A program made the translations under genes and the position numbers. A stretch of DNA of 64,000 nucleotides from Sphingobacterium spiritivorum (GTDB lineage: Bacteria > Bacteroidota > Bacteroidia > Sphingobacteriales > Sphingobacteriaceae), in contig NZ_CP068082.1 of NCBI RefSeq assembly GCF_016724845.1, positions 62,001 to 126,000 on the forward strand, in the 5' to 3' direction. The notes under the pieces were generated by a model. It was not told the DNA's origin. It searched no databases and worked only from the letters and a program-made list of their open reading frames with translations. Positions 52,751-62,648 of the stretch are shown here, one piece after another. Position 1 is the stretch's first letter. Every line of letters begins with the position of its first letter.

Positions 52751-53296
52751 TCAGGAATTACCCTGGGCGGAAAGCCAGGACTCCTTCGTAATCTGATAAA
52801 CGACGTTTGTACGGGATGGTTCGCCATAATAGGCAACCTCCCGCTTACCCAGACTTACTCCACCTATTCGCTCAACGGCAGTCTGTGAACGGATATTATC
52901 TGCTCCGACATGCAGATACACCGTATCTACATATTGGAAAATATAATCCAGCATCATCTTCTTGACCGCGGGATTAATTCCTTTACCCCAATATTTCGTC
53001 GCGTAAAAAGTATAGCCGATCAGAATGCTTCTGGCTTCTTCGTCATAGTCATAGAAGCGTGTACTTCCGGCGATCTCCTCCGTCTGCTTATCTACAATTT
53101 TGAAAGCACCTTTGCTGTTCACAGCACCTTCAAAGAACAACTGAAAAACCTCTCTCTTCCACCGATCCTTATTAGGATGCTGTTCCCATATTTTTTCATC
53201 TGAAGCAGCAGCATATAGCGGTTCAAAATCAGTTTCGGATAAGGGGACTAAGGCTACATAGTCATTTTCTAAAAGGGGCTGAAGGGAAAAGTTCAT
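52751..53296 (-). CDS. GNAT-family N-acetyltransferase
   Basis: The ATG at 53296 gives 181 residues (MNFSLQPLLENDYVALVPLS); the longer frame from 53371 has an unusual N-terminus. GNAT features are LIGYTFYATKYWGKGINPAV (acetyl-CoA loop) and VYLHVGADNIRSQTAVERIGG. It is like RimJ/RimL-type N-acetyltransferases; the acceptor is unknown. Confidence 0.88.
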   Translation of the reverse strand: MNFSLQPLLENDYVALVPLSETDFEPLYAAASDEKIWEQHPNKDRWKREVFQLFFEGAVNSKGAFKIVDKQTEEIAGSTRFYDYDEEARSILIGYTFYATKYWGKGINPAVKKMMLDYIFQYVDTVYLHVGADNIRSQTAVERIGGVSLGKREVAYYGEPSRTNVVYQITKESWLSAQGNS

Positions 53297-53378
53297 AGTT
53301 ACAAGTGAAAAAGTATCATCAATAGTATCAAAAATAAGAGATTTAAAACCGATCCGATTACTTTCTTTCAAAAAATAA

Positions 53379-53395
53379 GACCGAATATTTCGGCC
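53379..53395 (-). terminator. Terminator hairpin of the lipocalin-like lipoprotein gene
   Basis: GACCGAA (53379-53385) pairs with TTCGGCC (53389-53395), one G-T pair, with the loop TAT. On the minus strand a T-run follows (plus-strand A-run 53370-53375). It is five bases after the stop codon. Confidence 0.65.
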
Positions 53396-53399
53396 TCTG

Positions 53400-53855
53400 T
53401 TATCTTATCCGGATATAACTTTCAATGATTTCATGATCCACATTTAATTCCGGAATATGTTCGATTCCTTTCTGAATCAGTGTATCTCCTTTCATCGTCA
53501 GCGTAAAATCAAAACTTTTACCTTCCCAATCCCGCAGACTGCAATACTGCAGGTTCTCCCGATACTGATCTCCTTTCAGAATATATTTGCCTGATCCGCT
53601 CACAAAGAGAGCTGTACTGTCTTTGCCTTTACTCTTGTCATGGTTGAAAAAAGCAAAATCAGTATCATTAAACATTTTGATCATCTCCGTTTTACTGGTA
53701 TCCGTAAAAGCTACGGTGGTATCCTTTTCTTTTATCGTTTTACTCTCGATCAATTTCCAGCTGCCGGACAGCGTGTTTATTTTTTCCTCAGGAGTATTGT
53801 TGCAGGAAGCCAATACGCACATTGCAATCAGCGGACTAATAAAGATTGTTTTCAT
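53400..53855 (-). CDS. Lipocalin-like lipoprotein
   Basis: 151 residues; lipobox CVLASC (Cys18). The mature part begins with LSGSWKLIESKTIKEKD, and ends with DTLIQKGIEHIPEL...IESYIRI, a beta-barrel pattern similar to lipocalin-like stress lipoproteins of Bacteroidota. Function unknown. Upstream, 59 bases away, lies a Crp/Fnr-type gene on the same strand. Confidence 0.75.
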   Translation of the reverse strand: MKTIFISPLIAMCVLASCNNTPEEKINTLSGSWKLIESKTIKEKDTTVAFTDTSKTEMIKMFNDTDFAFFNHDKSKGKDSTALFVSGSGKYILKGDQYRENLQYCSLRDWEGKSFDFTLTMKGDTLIQKGIEHIPELNVDHEIIESYIRIR

Positions 53856-53914
53856 AAGGTTGATGTTACTGGTTAGTGTGTTAAAGATACTATTTTTTAT
53901 TATCTCCCAGATAC

Positions 53915-54478
53915 TTATTTCATACTCTTCAATGTTCTGTTCAGACTTCGTATGGTAATACCGAGATAAGCGGCCATATCCTCTTTGGAGATATCCAGTT
54001 GCTGATCTGACTGCAGCTGCAACAATTTGGAAAGATTGTATTCGACCGTATATAATTGCTGGAAAGAAGCCCGGCTACTGGTATTTACAATACGGTTGGA
54101 AAACGATTCCATAAGTAGCCGGTTAAATACGATATCTTTTTCCAGCAACATTCTGAAATACGGTACAGCAATAGAAAAAGCTTCTGTTTCAGCGAGTACC
54201 TCTATACTACACAAACAATTGATGCGACTGATGACCTCTACTTCGCCCAGTATTTCCCCTTTCCCCAAAAATTCAACCACGAATTCCTTACCATTCTCCT
54301 CCCGGAAATAACACTTCGTAATACCATCATTCACAATAAAGAGTCTGGACAAGGTATCTCCCTGCTGCAACAGCAGTTGTCCCTTTTCAAATTTGCGTAA
54401 GATAATATCGTCTTTACGATCCTGACCGTTGTAAAGACCGCTGATATAGGATAAAAGATCCAGATTAGTTCGTAGCAT
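53915..54478 (-). CDS. Crp/Fnr-family transcriptional regulator
   Basis: 187 residues. An N-terminal cyclic-nucleotide-binding barrel (GQLLLQQGDTLSRLFIVNDG, EFLGKGEILGEVEVIS) is followed by a long dimer helix and a winged helix (ISKEDMAAYLGITIRSLNRT). No FeS cysteines. It is divergent from the HAD gene, 75 bases apart. Confidence 0.9.
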   Translation of the reverse strand: MLRTNLDLLSYISGLYNGQDRKDDIILRKFEKGQLLLQQGDTLSRLFIVNDGITKCYFREENGKEFVVEFLGKGEILGEVEVISRINCLCSIEVLAETEAFSIAVPYFRMLLEKDIVFNRLLMESFSNRIVNTSSRASFQQLYTVEYNLSKLLQLQSDQQLDISKEDMAAYLGITIRSLNRTLKSMK

Positions 54479-54552
54479 ATGGCTTGGGACAAATGTCCTT
54501 TTTTGAAATTATTTATATGTGCAACTTCGCAAGTGAAAAGTAAAGATTAAAC

Positions 54553-55245
54553 ATGAAAAATCAAATACAGGTTATCGCTTTTGATGCAGATGACACACTT
54601 TGGGTCAATGAACCTTATTTTCAGGAAACGGAAAAAGAATTTTGCAATCTTCTGCAAGACTATCTGCCTCATCATACCATCTCACAGGAGCTCTTTCGTA
54701 CAGAAATGAAAAACCTGCACCTCTATGGTTATGGGGTAAAGGGATTTATGCTGTGTATGATTGAAACCTTCGCACATGTATCGCAGGGAACAGCATCTTT
54801 TACGCTTATAGAAAAGGCAATCGCATTAGGTCAGGATCTTTTACAAAGACCCATAGAACTGTTACCGGGAGTAGAAGAAACTCTTCAGCAACTGCAGGGC
54901 AGGTACAAACTGGTGATGGCAACCAAAGGAGATTTGCTGGATCAGGAGCGCAAATTGAAAAAATCAGGATTAGAAAACTATTTCCATCATATCGAAATTA
55001 TGAGCGACAAACAGATTCCTGATTATCAGAAACTCCTGAAGCATCTGGATTGTCAGCCTCAACACTTTCTGATGCTCGGCAATTCGATTAAATCGGATAT
55101 CCTTCCGGTACTGGAGATCGGAGGACATGCGGCACATATCCCCTATCATGTCACCTGGACGCATGAACAGCATGAACATCGCCTCGAGCATCCGCAGTTC
55201 GTTGAATTAAGCTGTCTGGAAGATATACTTCCGTATTTTGCTTAG
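54553..55245 (+). CDS. HAD-superfamily hydrolase
   Basis: 230 residues. Motif I is AFDADDTLWVNE (nucleophile Asp ~11), motif II is VMATKG, motif III Lys lies in LKKSGLENYF, and motif IV is FLMLGNSIKSDI. A helical cap is inserted after motif I. Phosphatase activity on a small substrate is likely; identity unknown. Confidence 0.9.
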   Translation: MKNQIQVIAFDADDTLWVNEPYFQETEKEFCNLLQDYLPHHTISQELFRTEMKNLHLYGYGVKGFMLCMIETFAHVSQGTASFTLIEKAIALGQDLLQRPIELLPGVEETLQQLQGRYKLVMATKGDLLDQERKLKKSGLENYFHHIEIMSDKQIPDYQKLLKHLDCQPQHFLMLGNSIKSDILPVLEIGGHAAHIPYHVTWTHEQHEHRLEHPQFVELSCLEDILPYFA

Positions 55246-55373
55246 GATATTCAGGATAAGAAAGGGATTGGAAGTAGCCCGGTCTTGGTTATGATCAGCC
55301 AATGTCCGGATGAAGTATTTTTCATATATTAGTATAAGCAAAAATTACAGTTGCAGGCTTTTATAATTCTTCT

Positions 55374-56981
55374 ATGAAAAATATTCTGATCCCTTTTATA
55401 TTAATACTTGGTATTCAGGTACAATTGTATGGTCAAAAAAGCAAGCGTATAGATGAACTTCTCACCCATTATGAAAAGGCATCCCAATTTAACGGAACCG
55501 TCCTTGTAGCAGAAAAAGGTAAAATAATTTTCGAAAAAAGTTATGGCTATAAAAACGGTCCGAAAAGGGAAAAGAACACTAATAACAGTATCTATACAAT
55601 ATATTCTACAACTAAAATTTTCACATCAACTGTCATTCTCAAATTAGCAGAACAAGGTAAACTTTCTTTATCGGACAAGCTCTCCAAATATTTCCCGGGA
55701 TTGCCGGAAGGAGATCAGATAAATATTGAAAATCTGCTGAATCATACTTCCGGAATACCGGGCGCAGATGATGCGGATTATACGATCAATGAAGAGACGT
55801 TTTTACCTTTTATTTCGGGTAAAAAGCTCGATTTCACACCTAATACCGGTTGGAATTATTCCAACTCCAACTATTACCTGCTGGGCTATGTTATCAGAAA
55901 AGTCAGCGGAATGGATTATGACAAAGCAATAAGCACCTATATTTTCAAACCCCTGCAGATGACAAATAGCGGCTTTGACTTAAAAACGCTGCAGAACGAA
56001 AATAAAACAATGGGATATGAATTCTTATCGGATAAACATTCCAATGAAGCCTTACGCTTTAAAACGGCACATCCTTTCGGTGCCGGAGCCATGTACTCTA
56101 CTGTAGAAGATCTGTGGAAGTTCAACAGGGGCATGAAAAACAATAAAATTCTGAAGCAAGCTACTCTGGACAAGGCACAGATACCTTATCAGGACAAACA
56201 TTATGGCCTCGGTTATGAAATTGACTCCCTGTATGGTAAAAAAAGAATAGGTCACAGCGGTGGTGGTCCCGGCTACAGATGCAGATATTTTAATCTTCCA
56301 GAAGATGATATTACCGTTATCCTTCTCTGTAATGCGGAAATGAATCCCGTGGATTTCATAACGAGTAAAATTACCTCTATTCTATATGACAAACCTTACC
56401 AGATTCCACAGAATACGCCTGTATCGAATGATTCTTTGAAAAAACTTGAAGGCCTTTATTCATCAAAAGATCATGATTTTTGTGTTAAGATTATCGACGG
56501 ACTGGTTATATTTAATGAGCGGAATTATCCGCGCAATCAACTTTTCCCGATATCTGCGAATAAATTCCAGTTGAATGACAATTTTACATTTACATTCAAA
56601 CCTACTCCTACAGGAGACATTGATTCCCTGATTATCAACTTTCCGAACGGGAATACAATAGGCGGCAAAAAAGTAAGCAACACTTTTGTCTGGGGAATAG
56701 CAGGCTCCGCTACTCCCAACGGATCGGAAGGTCTGGATATTCCGTTGAACAGAGATAAGGACAAACCCAATATTTACTACCTGAATAATTACGCACTGAA
56801 TACGGGCGATCTGAGATTCCGCCTTAACAATGATCCTAGCAACAGCTATGCGCTGAATAATACCGGAGAACTGACGTATAACGGATATGATATCAAAGTT
56901 CAGGAAGGAATATATGATATTGTACTGGATATGACAGATCAGGTTTCACCCCGTTATACTATAACTAAATCAACAAAATAA
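55374..56981 (+). CDS. Serine hydrolase of the beta-lactamase/class C PBP type
   Basis: 535 residues; signal peptide ending in LYGQ. The catalytic domain (~25-350) carries the SxxK motif STTK, the YSN motif (GWNYSNSNYYLLG) and HSGGGPG. The C-terminal ~180 residues form extra beta-rich parts. Members act as esterases, D-aminopeptidases or peptidases; resistance is not implied. Monocistronic and followed by a hairpin. Confidence 0.88.
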   Translation: MKNILIPFILILGIQVQLYGQKSKRIDELLTHYEKASQFNGTVLVAEKGKIIFEKSYGYKNGPKREKNTNNSIYTIYSTTKIFTSTVILKLAEQGKLSLSDKLSKYFPGLPEGDQINIENLLNHTSGIPGADDADYTINEETFLPFISGKKLDFTPNTGWNYSNSNYYLLGYVIRKVSGMDYDKAISTYIFKPLQMTNSGFDLKTLQNENKTMGYEFLSDKHSNEALRFKTAHPFGAGAMYSTVEDLWKFNRGMKNNKILKQATLDKAQIPYQDKHYGLGYEIDSLYGKKRIGHSGGGPGYRCRYFNLPEDDITVILLCNAEMNPVDFITSKITSILYDKPYQIPQNTPVSNDSLKKLEGLYSSKDHDFCVKIIDGLVIFNERNYPRNQLFPISANKFQLNDNFTFTFKPTPTGDIDSLIINFPNGNTIGGKKVSNTFVWGIAGSATPNGSEGLDIPLNRDKDKPNIYYLNNYALNTGDLRFRLNNDPSNSYALNNTGELTYNGYDIKVQEGIYDIVLDMTDQVSPRYTITKSTK

Positions 56982-57334
56982 GGTTATAATAAGAAGCTGT
57001 TCAGGCCTGCAAGCCTGAACAGCTTTAAGGCCTTGCCACACACTGAATAGATAAAATTGTTTTATATCCTGTGGCAAGTTTTATCTTCTTCATTTTCTCA
57101 TAAAATACTCCTGATAACAAATTAACAATTCTAAGTATAAGCTATACCCATGTATATGCTAGAAAGAGGGATAAAAGCAAGCAAAAACTACCATCTGATT
57201 AAGACAACTTACAATTAAATATTAACAAAAATTTAATTTGTAAATTAACAAAAACAACCTTAACTTAGAAATACAATTATTAACGATGCTCTTTCTTCAA
57301 CGGAGCGAAATTATTTAACTTAAATTCATTAGTT
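56982..57334. other. Intergenic stretch before the 1002-aa gene
   Basis: Apart from the hairpin at 56994-57025 I see no coding frame. Some T-rich and A-rich runs near 57180-57260 may be part of a promoter, but no TAnnTTTG box is convincing. Confidence 0.4.
56994..57025 (+). terminator. Hairpin after the serine hydrolase gene
   Basis: AAGCTGTTCAGGC (56994-57006) pairs perfectly with GCCTGAACAGCTT (57013-57025), loop CTGCAA. Only a short T-run follows, so efficiency is uncertain. Confidence 0.7.
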
Positions 57335-60300
57335 ATGAACAGGTCCATTTGCTTAATGGTGCTCTTTTTCATTTTTTGTGCGTATACATTCGCCCAATCT
57401 TCCGGCACTGGTAAAGAGAGTAATTCAAACACATCAACCACATTTCCATCTGAAAAAGAATTACCATTATATAATTTATTCTATCTGAGTAAATTAATAG
57501 CCAATAGTAATTCTGATATAATAACAAAAGACCGTATTTATCAAGCCCTTACACAACAGATAGGAAAAGTCAAAACTGAAAGTTTATTTATTGACACACT
57601 TTATAAAAATAGTTCTAATTTTATACGGAACTATGAAAATGATAAAATTGAAATTTTAGAAGATCTCATCAAAACGAATAAGGAAAAGTCAACTAAAATA
57701 AAAAGTGATACTTTGATAAATAATTTAAGAGAGACAAAAAAAGAGATTGACAGTTTAAAAATAGCCCTATTTAATCTTAACAATAGTATTTCAAAATGGA
57801 ACAGTTTAAAATCTGAATTAGATAGTATAAAAATAGATTCTACAAAAGTTGATAGTGTATATAAAGTAAAAAAGAAGCTAGTTCTTAAGCAGCTGGCAAG
57901 CAAAATAAATAGTCAGCAATTTTTAGAAACTACTACAGCTCATAACATTGACTTATACTCAAATGATTCGCTTAAACAATTTTTCAATTGTTTAAAAAAT
58001 ATTATTGAAAATGAACAATTAAGCATCGAAAAACCGGATCCTCTTCAAAAAGAAATAACAAAAAAAGATAGTCTCTATAAATCAGAACTCCGGGCAGCCA
58101 CAAGAAAACTTATTAATGAATATACCCCTTCCTTAGAGTTAAAACAATATGTTGAATATTCAGCAGAAACAAAAAATAACCAGAATACTCAAATCTCCAT
58201 TATAACAGCCTCGCAAAATGCACAACAAAGCCTGTCTTACAGTGGACTTAATATCCCCAGTCAATCACAGATGATCGAGGCTATGGCTATTTTTCTGGCA
58301 AAAAGAGCAAAACAGGAAGCCGCAATTTGGTTTATGGATCAATTGCGTGAACGAGTCAAAAATCCCCTTATTTATGACACGTTTCCCGAAACAATTGCTC
58401 TTCTGGATAATCTGGAAGAATACCATACCGCCAATTTTGGTAAATCATGGCGCTATGCAATCGCTAATGATTTTGTAAAAATGCCCAAAAATCTGGTTAA
58501 CGGCAATTGGATAAAACAAACCTTACCGGCTGATAAACAAAAAGACCTGAAAATCGCTGTGGATTTTGGATATGATCTCAATAGTCTGATTATGGAACGC
58601 TATAACTACAGAGACATTATCCGGAATTTTTATCTCAATCCGGCATACGCAAAAAATAACGATACAGAGTTATCTAAATCTTTACGCAAATCTTTTGTCG
58701 TACTCTATATAGCAACAAACGAACTCTTCACCCTGCATACAGTAGACAACAAGCCTACCTATCGTCTGTTATCTTATGAAGAGTTAAAAACGCTGGATCG
58801 AAATCAATGGAATACATTTATAGAATTATTAGGATTAAAGTATGGTTCGGAGTTTTCTGATCTGTACAAAAACAACGACAATCAGGCAAAAGATTATCAG
58901 AATATTATCAAATGGATGAGTAACCTGTTGATATCGCTCAATCAGTTTGATAAGATCAACCAGGAGCAGCAGCAATTACTGAAATCGGATAAGTCTGATA
59001 ATACAGGACAATCCCTTACCAGTATCTGGAAAGTATTGGATCAGGTCATCAAAGGCATAGATATTACACCTTACACCGGTGGAGTAAGCAATTCTCCAAT
59101 GAGTAAACATCTAGAAAGTGTTCAGCATATACTTGGTATAATAGAAGATATCCAGCAGAAGAACTTTACAGCTGCTACGCAGAAGACTCTTAAACTTGCA
59201 GATCAATTTTATGGAAATAAATATGAATCAGCAGATTTAAATAAGATGTCTTTGAATATAAAAGACAATTTTCTGATCCTTAAATCCGGAGGCGAAAAGG
59301 AAATTTTCAAAACAAAATTTACCCTCCCCGGGATATCTCAACTAGCTATACAACAAACAAAAGATGCACTGGAGGTTAAATATTGGAAGACGAATAATTC
59401 CGATCCCATAACTCTTACCAAAAAAGAACTGGAACAAATAAAAAGAATAGCATTAATAACCGGGCATCTGAATGAAAAGGAAAAAAGAAAAGTATTAAAA
59501 CAATCTCTTGAAACTTCTCTAAATGCACTACTTGTGGATGATAAGATTAAGTTTCTTATAAAAAGTGCTGTAGATGAAAAGAATCTCGCATTCTTTGAAA
59601 TGATGAATCTTTATGATAAAATAGTTTTGCAATCAGACATAAAAGCTCTTCAGGAAAGTATAATTACATACAGTAAAAAACTATCTGTAGATGATATAAA
59701 AAATATTCAACGATTCATCTACAGCAATGATTCTTCTCAATTCGGAAGTACCTATCTCCATAAATATGGAGAACAGTTACTCAAACTCACCAGCTTCTTC
59801 GGCGATGTAATGGCGACTCAGGATGCCAATGCTTTAGCGCAGGTAATCGAATCGTATGCACTCCCTCCTACCTCCTATAAGCTAAAACAAAAAATGAAAA
59901 CATCTGTAGATCTGAATGCATATGTGGGTGCTTTCGGAGGAAAACTGTTTACCCACAAATATGCTTCCCTAAGTAAGCAGTTTACAGGAGGTATCACAGC
60001 TCCAATAGGAATAACATATAAAAACAATGGCTTGTTTAAACATGTCAACCTCCATGCACAACTTCTTGATCTCGGTAATATTGTCAACCATTATTTAGTT
60101 ACACCGGATTCAGCCTACAATAAGGAAGTTCATTTCACAGAGGTATTCAGTCCGGGATTAAATCTTTTATACAGCATCAAAAATACACCATTAGTCATTT
60201 TTGCAGGAGGAAAAGGAATTCCGCTAAAATCTTATTATGATGAGACACAGAACACAAAAATGAATACCCGTGTTATAGATGCATGGGTATTTAGCCTGGG

Positions 60301-60343
60301 CTTAAAACTGGATATTCCTTTGCTGAATCTTTACTCCAGATAA
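57335..60343 (+). CDS. Large exported protein of unknown function
   Basis: 1002 residues; signal peptide ending in TFAQ. Residues ~90-200 are strongly charged and Lys/Ser/Asp-rich with coiled-coil character (EIDSLKIALFNLNNSISKWN). The middle part is mostly helical. The last ~150 residues are beta-rich and start around TSVDLNAYVGAFGGKLFTHK; the chain ends in LGLKLDIPLLNLYSR, which looks like a short outer-membrane barrel or beta-sandwich. I do not recognise a family, and no partner gene is near. Convergent with gtrA-type gene, 22 bases apart. Confidence 0.75.
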   Translation: MNRSICLMVLFFIFCAYTFAQSSGTGKESNSNTSTTFPSEKELPLYNLFYLSKLIANSNSDIITKDRIYQALTQQIGKVKTESLFIDTLYKNSSNFIRNYENDKIEILEDLIKTNKEKSTKIKSDTLINNLRETKKEIDSLKIALFNLNNSISKWNSLKSELDSIKIDSTKVDSVYKVKKKLVLKQLASKINSQQFLETTTAHNIDLYSNDSLKQFFNCLKNIIENEQLSIEKPDPLQKEITKKDSLYKSELRAATRKLINEYTPSLELKQYVEYSAETKNNQNTQISIITASQNAQQSLSYSGLNIPSQSQMIEAMAIFLAKRAKQEAAIWFMDQLRERVKNPLIYDTFPETIALLDNLEEYHTANFGKSWRYAIANDFVKMPKNLVNGNWIKQTLPADKQKDLKIAVDFGYDLNSLIMERYNYRDIIRNFYLNPAYAKNNDTELSKSLRKSFVVLYIATNELFTLHTVDNKPTYRLLSYEELKTLDRNQWNTFIELLGLKYGSEFSDLYKNNDNQAKDYQNIIKWMSNLLISLNQFDKINQEQQQLLKSDKSDNTGQSLTSIWKVLDQVIKGIDITPYTGGVSNSPMSKHLESVQHILGIIEDIQQKNFTAATQKTLKLADQFYGNKYESADLNKMSLNIKDNFLILKSGGEKEIFKTKFTLPGISQLAIQQTKDALEVKYWKTNNSDPITLTKKELEQIKRIALITGHLNEKEKRKVLKQSLETSLNALLVDDKIKFLIKSAVDEKNLAFFEMMNLYDKIVLQSDIKALQESIITYSKKLSVDDIKNIQRFIYSNDSSQFGSTYLHKYGEQLLKLTSFFGDVMATQDANALAQVIESYALPPTSYKLKQKMKTSVDLNAYVGAFGGKLFTHKYASLSKQFTGGITAPIGITYKNNGLFKHVNLHAQLLDLGNIVNHYLVTPDSAYNKEVHFTEVFSPGLNLLYSIKNTPLVIFAGGKGIPLKSYYDETQNTKMNTRVIDAWVFSLGLKLDIPLLNLYSR

Positions 60344-60364
60344 AAAAGATAGTAATGCCAAAAC

Positions 60365-60895
60365 CTAATATTGTTGCTCAGCGATCAGCCTTTTCTTTCC
60401 TTTGAAAGAAAAGGTTTTTTGTAAGGTATAACTCACTACAGTTACGATCACGGTTGTCAGCATTGCTGAAGGAGTAGGATAAATATGGAACTCTTCAACA
60501 AACAATTTGATCAACCAGTAATTCAGCAAGATACAGAGTAATACTACCAGAAAATAACGAAAAAGGTGTATCCGTTTCCGTCTGTTGGCTTCCTGAAAAA
60601 CAACGTACATATTCAGATAAAAGCCAATCGGAAAGCTAACGGCAAATGCGATAATAAAAGCAAAGATATGCGGGCTGACTGCAATATGATTATTGATGTG
60701 TACAATCTGTTTTTGCAGGATGAAGTTGTAGGAGATAAAGTAAATAAAAATATTCAATGCCGATACACTCCCTCCGCAAAAGCCATATTTAAAAGTTTTG
60801 GCCGGAATAAAACGAAAAAAAGACTGATGCAGCTTATCAAGTAACAGTATACTATTTTTCTTAAAAGTGGTATGGATACGTTTTATTAAATACAT
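60365..60895 (-). CDS. GtrA-family membrane protein
   Basis: 176 residues with four hydrophobic helices. The pattern KTFKYGFCGGSVSALNIFIY, and the end with VVSYTLQKTFSFKGKKR, match GtrA-like proteins, which help flip or transfer lipid-linked sugars. Single gene. Confidence 0.85.
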   Translation of the reverse strand: MYLIKRIHTTFKKNSILLLDKLHQSFFRFIPAKTFKYGFCGGSVSALNIFIYFISYNFILQKQIVHINNHIAVSPHIFAFIIAFAVSFPIGFYLNMYVVFQEANRRKRIHLFRYFLVVLLCILLNYWLIKLFVEEFHIYPTPSAMLTTVIVTVVSYTLQKTFSFKGKKRLIAEQQY

Positions 60896-61045
60896 GGACA
60901 GACAAAGATACTTTTTGTAGCTAGAAAAAGTAAATTATTATGGTGAGGAATCAATCATCTGCCCTCCAATTACGATCCTGAGCAACACAAATTCAATGAC
61001 AAAGATTGTTGCTTCTTGCTTTCCCTGCAGATATTTACTACCTTA

Positions 61046-61128
61046 GTACTGGCTTTAGGGGTATTCTGAAAAAGAATTGAGACAGTCCCTTTGAACCTGA
61101 TCCGGCTTACACCGGCGTAGGGAAAAGC
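61046..61128 (+). ncRNA. TPP riboswitch (THI element)
   Basis: The core is present: AGGGGTATTCTG near 61057-61068, AATTGAGA at 61076-61083, CCCTTTGAACCTGATC (61088-61103), a short stem CCGG/CCGG, and GCGTAGGGAA (61116-61125). This is the standard TPP aptamer with conserved CUGAUC/UGAGA loops. It controls the thi operon that begins at 61225. Confidence 0.93.
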
Positions 61129-61130
61129 GC

Positions 61131-61152
61131 ATAAGACAGATTATAGTCTTAT
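61131..61152 (+). promoter_or_regulatory. Possible expression-platform hairpin of the riboswitch
   Basis: ATAAGAC (61131-61137) pairs with GTCTTAT (61146-61152). It has no U-run directly after it, so it may act on translation or as an anti-structure rather than as a terminator. Confidence 0.4.
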
Positions 61153-61224
61153 CCTATCTGCTTCCGTTCGGAAATTTCCTCAAGCCATTTTTGTATTTAT
61201 TCATCACATTGAAACAGAAGAAAA

Positions 61225-62010
61225 ATGCTCTGGAAACACATTCTCGAAGTACGCAAACAAGCGCCACTCGTGCATAATATCACCAATTATGTTGTCATGA
61301 ACAATTCAGCCAATGCTTTGCTGGCTATCGGTGCATCTCCTATTATGGCACATGCACACAGCGAAGTCAGGGATATGGTCAGTATCTGCCAATCTCTGGT
61401 CATCAATATCGGCACATTGGATGAATACAAAACGACTTCCATGAAACTGGCTATTGAAACCGCTATCGAACTGGAAAAACCCTGGATACTGGATCCTGTA
61501 GGTGCCGGAGCGACACCTTACCGCGATCAGATACTCGCTGAATTACTCCCTTACAGACCTTCCGTAATCCGTGCAAATGCCTCTGAGATCATGGCATTGG
61601 CCAAGACCAACACCTCCCCTACAAAAGGTGTAGATAGCAGTAATCAAAGTGACGAAGCGCTGGAAGCCGCCAGACAATTACAACAATCCTTTGGCAGCGT
61701 AGTCTGCATATCCGGAGAAACGGATATTATTGTCGGAGAAGAACGGACAATCCGTATCTCCAACGGCCATCCGCTGATGACTCGGGTTACCGGACTAGGT
61801 TGCAGTGCGACAGCAGTGATCGGAGCATTTATAGGTGTAATAGAAGATAAAGTTGAAGCAACAGCTGCAGCTACAGCCTTATTCAGTATTGCAGGAGAAC
61901 TGGCGCAGCAGATCAGCACAGGACCCGGATCCCTGCAGGTCAATATACTGGATATACTTTATAATATCACGGAGCAACAGTTTAACGAAACATTAAAAGT
62001 TCAAAACTGA
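61225..62010 (+). CDS. thiM: Hydroxyethylthiazole kinase ThiM
   Basis: 261 residues. The enzyme phosphorylates 4-methyl-5-hydroxyethylthiazole for thiamine salvage. Motifs: PLVHNITNYVVMNNSANALL near the N-terminus, WILDPVGAGATPYR, and the ATP/Mg site RVTGLGCSATAVIGAF. Length is standard. First gene after the TPP riboswitch; its stop overlaps the thiE start (TGATG). Confidence 0.97.
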   Translation: MLWKHILEVRKQAPLVHNITNYVVMNNSANALLAIGASPIMAHAHSEVRDMVSICQSLVINIGTLDEYKTTSMKLAIETAIELEKPWILDPVGAGATPYRDQILAELLPYRPSVIRANASEIMALAKTNTSPTKGVDSSNQSDEALEAARQLQQSFGSVVCISGETDIIVGEERTIRISNGHPLMTRVTGLGCSATAVIGAFIGVIEDKVEATAAATALFSIAGELAQQISTGPGSLQVNILDILYNITEQQFNETLKVQN

Positions 62011-62648
62011 TGTCGATACATCCCGGATTTCCGTATCCGCTTTACCTTGTTATCTCAGAAGCCGACTGTCAGGGTAAAGATATTCTTCATGTAGCTGAAC
62101 AGGCCATACTCGGAGGTGTGGACATTATTCAGCTCCGGGAGAAGTATGCTTCAACTCCCGAATTTATAGAGAAAGCCTTACGGTTGAAAGAAATCACAGA
62201 AAAGCATCGGATTCCGCTTATCATCAATGACAATCTAAGAGTTGCTATCGAAGTAAATGCATTTGGTATACATGTCGGCAACAGCGATACTCCGCCTACA
62301 GTGATCCGGGATAAATGGCCCGACTGTAGCTGTCTGGGTTATTCTATTGAATACCTCGAGCAATTGGATAATCCTGAAACGGCTACGGCAGATTATCTGG
62401 GCATCAGTCCGATATTCGTCACCGACACCAAAACCGACACTGTGACTGAATGGGGACTGGAAGGCATACAACAGATCCGGCAACGCAGTGACAAACCACT
62501 GATTGCAATAGGCCATATGAATTTACAGAATATCGCTTCAGTCTTACAGGCTGGAGCAGATGCTATAGCTGTAGTATCTGCAATTTGCGCAGCGTCAGAT
62601 CCGAAGCAGGCTGCATACGAACTTAAAAACAAGATTTTAATAGCATGA
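62010..62648 (+). CDS. thiE: Thiamine-phosphate synthase ThiE
   Basis: 212 residues. It joins HMP-PP and the thiazole phosphate to thiamine phosphate. The (beta/alpha)8-barrel motifs are DIIQLREKYAS, LIINDNLRVA, GIHVGNSD, and IAIGHMNLQNI with AGADAIAVVSAI. Overlaps thiM by one base and thiD by four. Confidence 0.97.
   Translation: MSIHPGFPYPLYLVISEADCQGKDILHVAEQAILGGVDIIQLREKYASTPEFIEKALRLKEITEKHRIPLIINDNLRVAIEVNAFGIHVGNSDTPPTVIRDKWPDCSCLGYSIEYLEQLDNPETATADYLGISPIFVTDTKTDTVTEWGLEGIQQIRQRSDKPLIAIGHMNLQNIASVLQAGADAIAVVSAICAASDPKQAAYELKNKILIA

Noticed and set aside
55374..56981. Beta-lactamase resistance gene
   Set aside because: The SxxK/YSN/HSGGG motifs fit the wide serine-hydrolase family; nothing in the sequence supports antibiotic hydrolysis.
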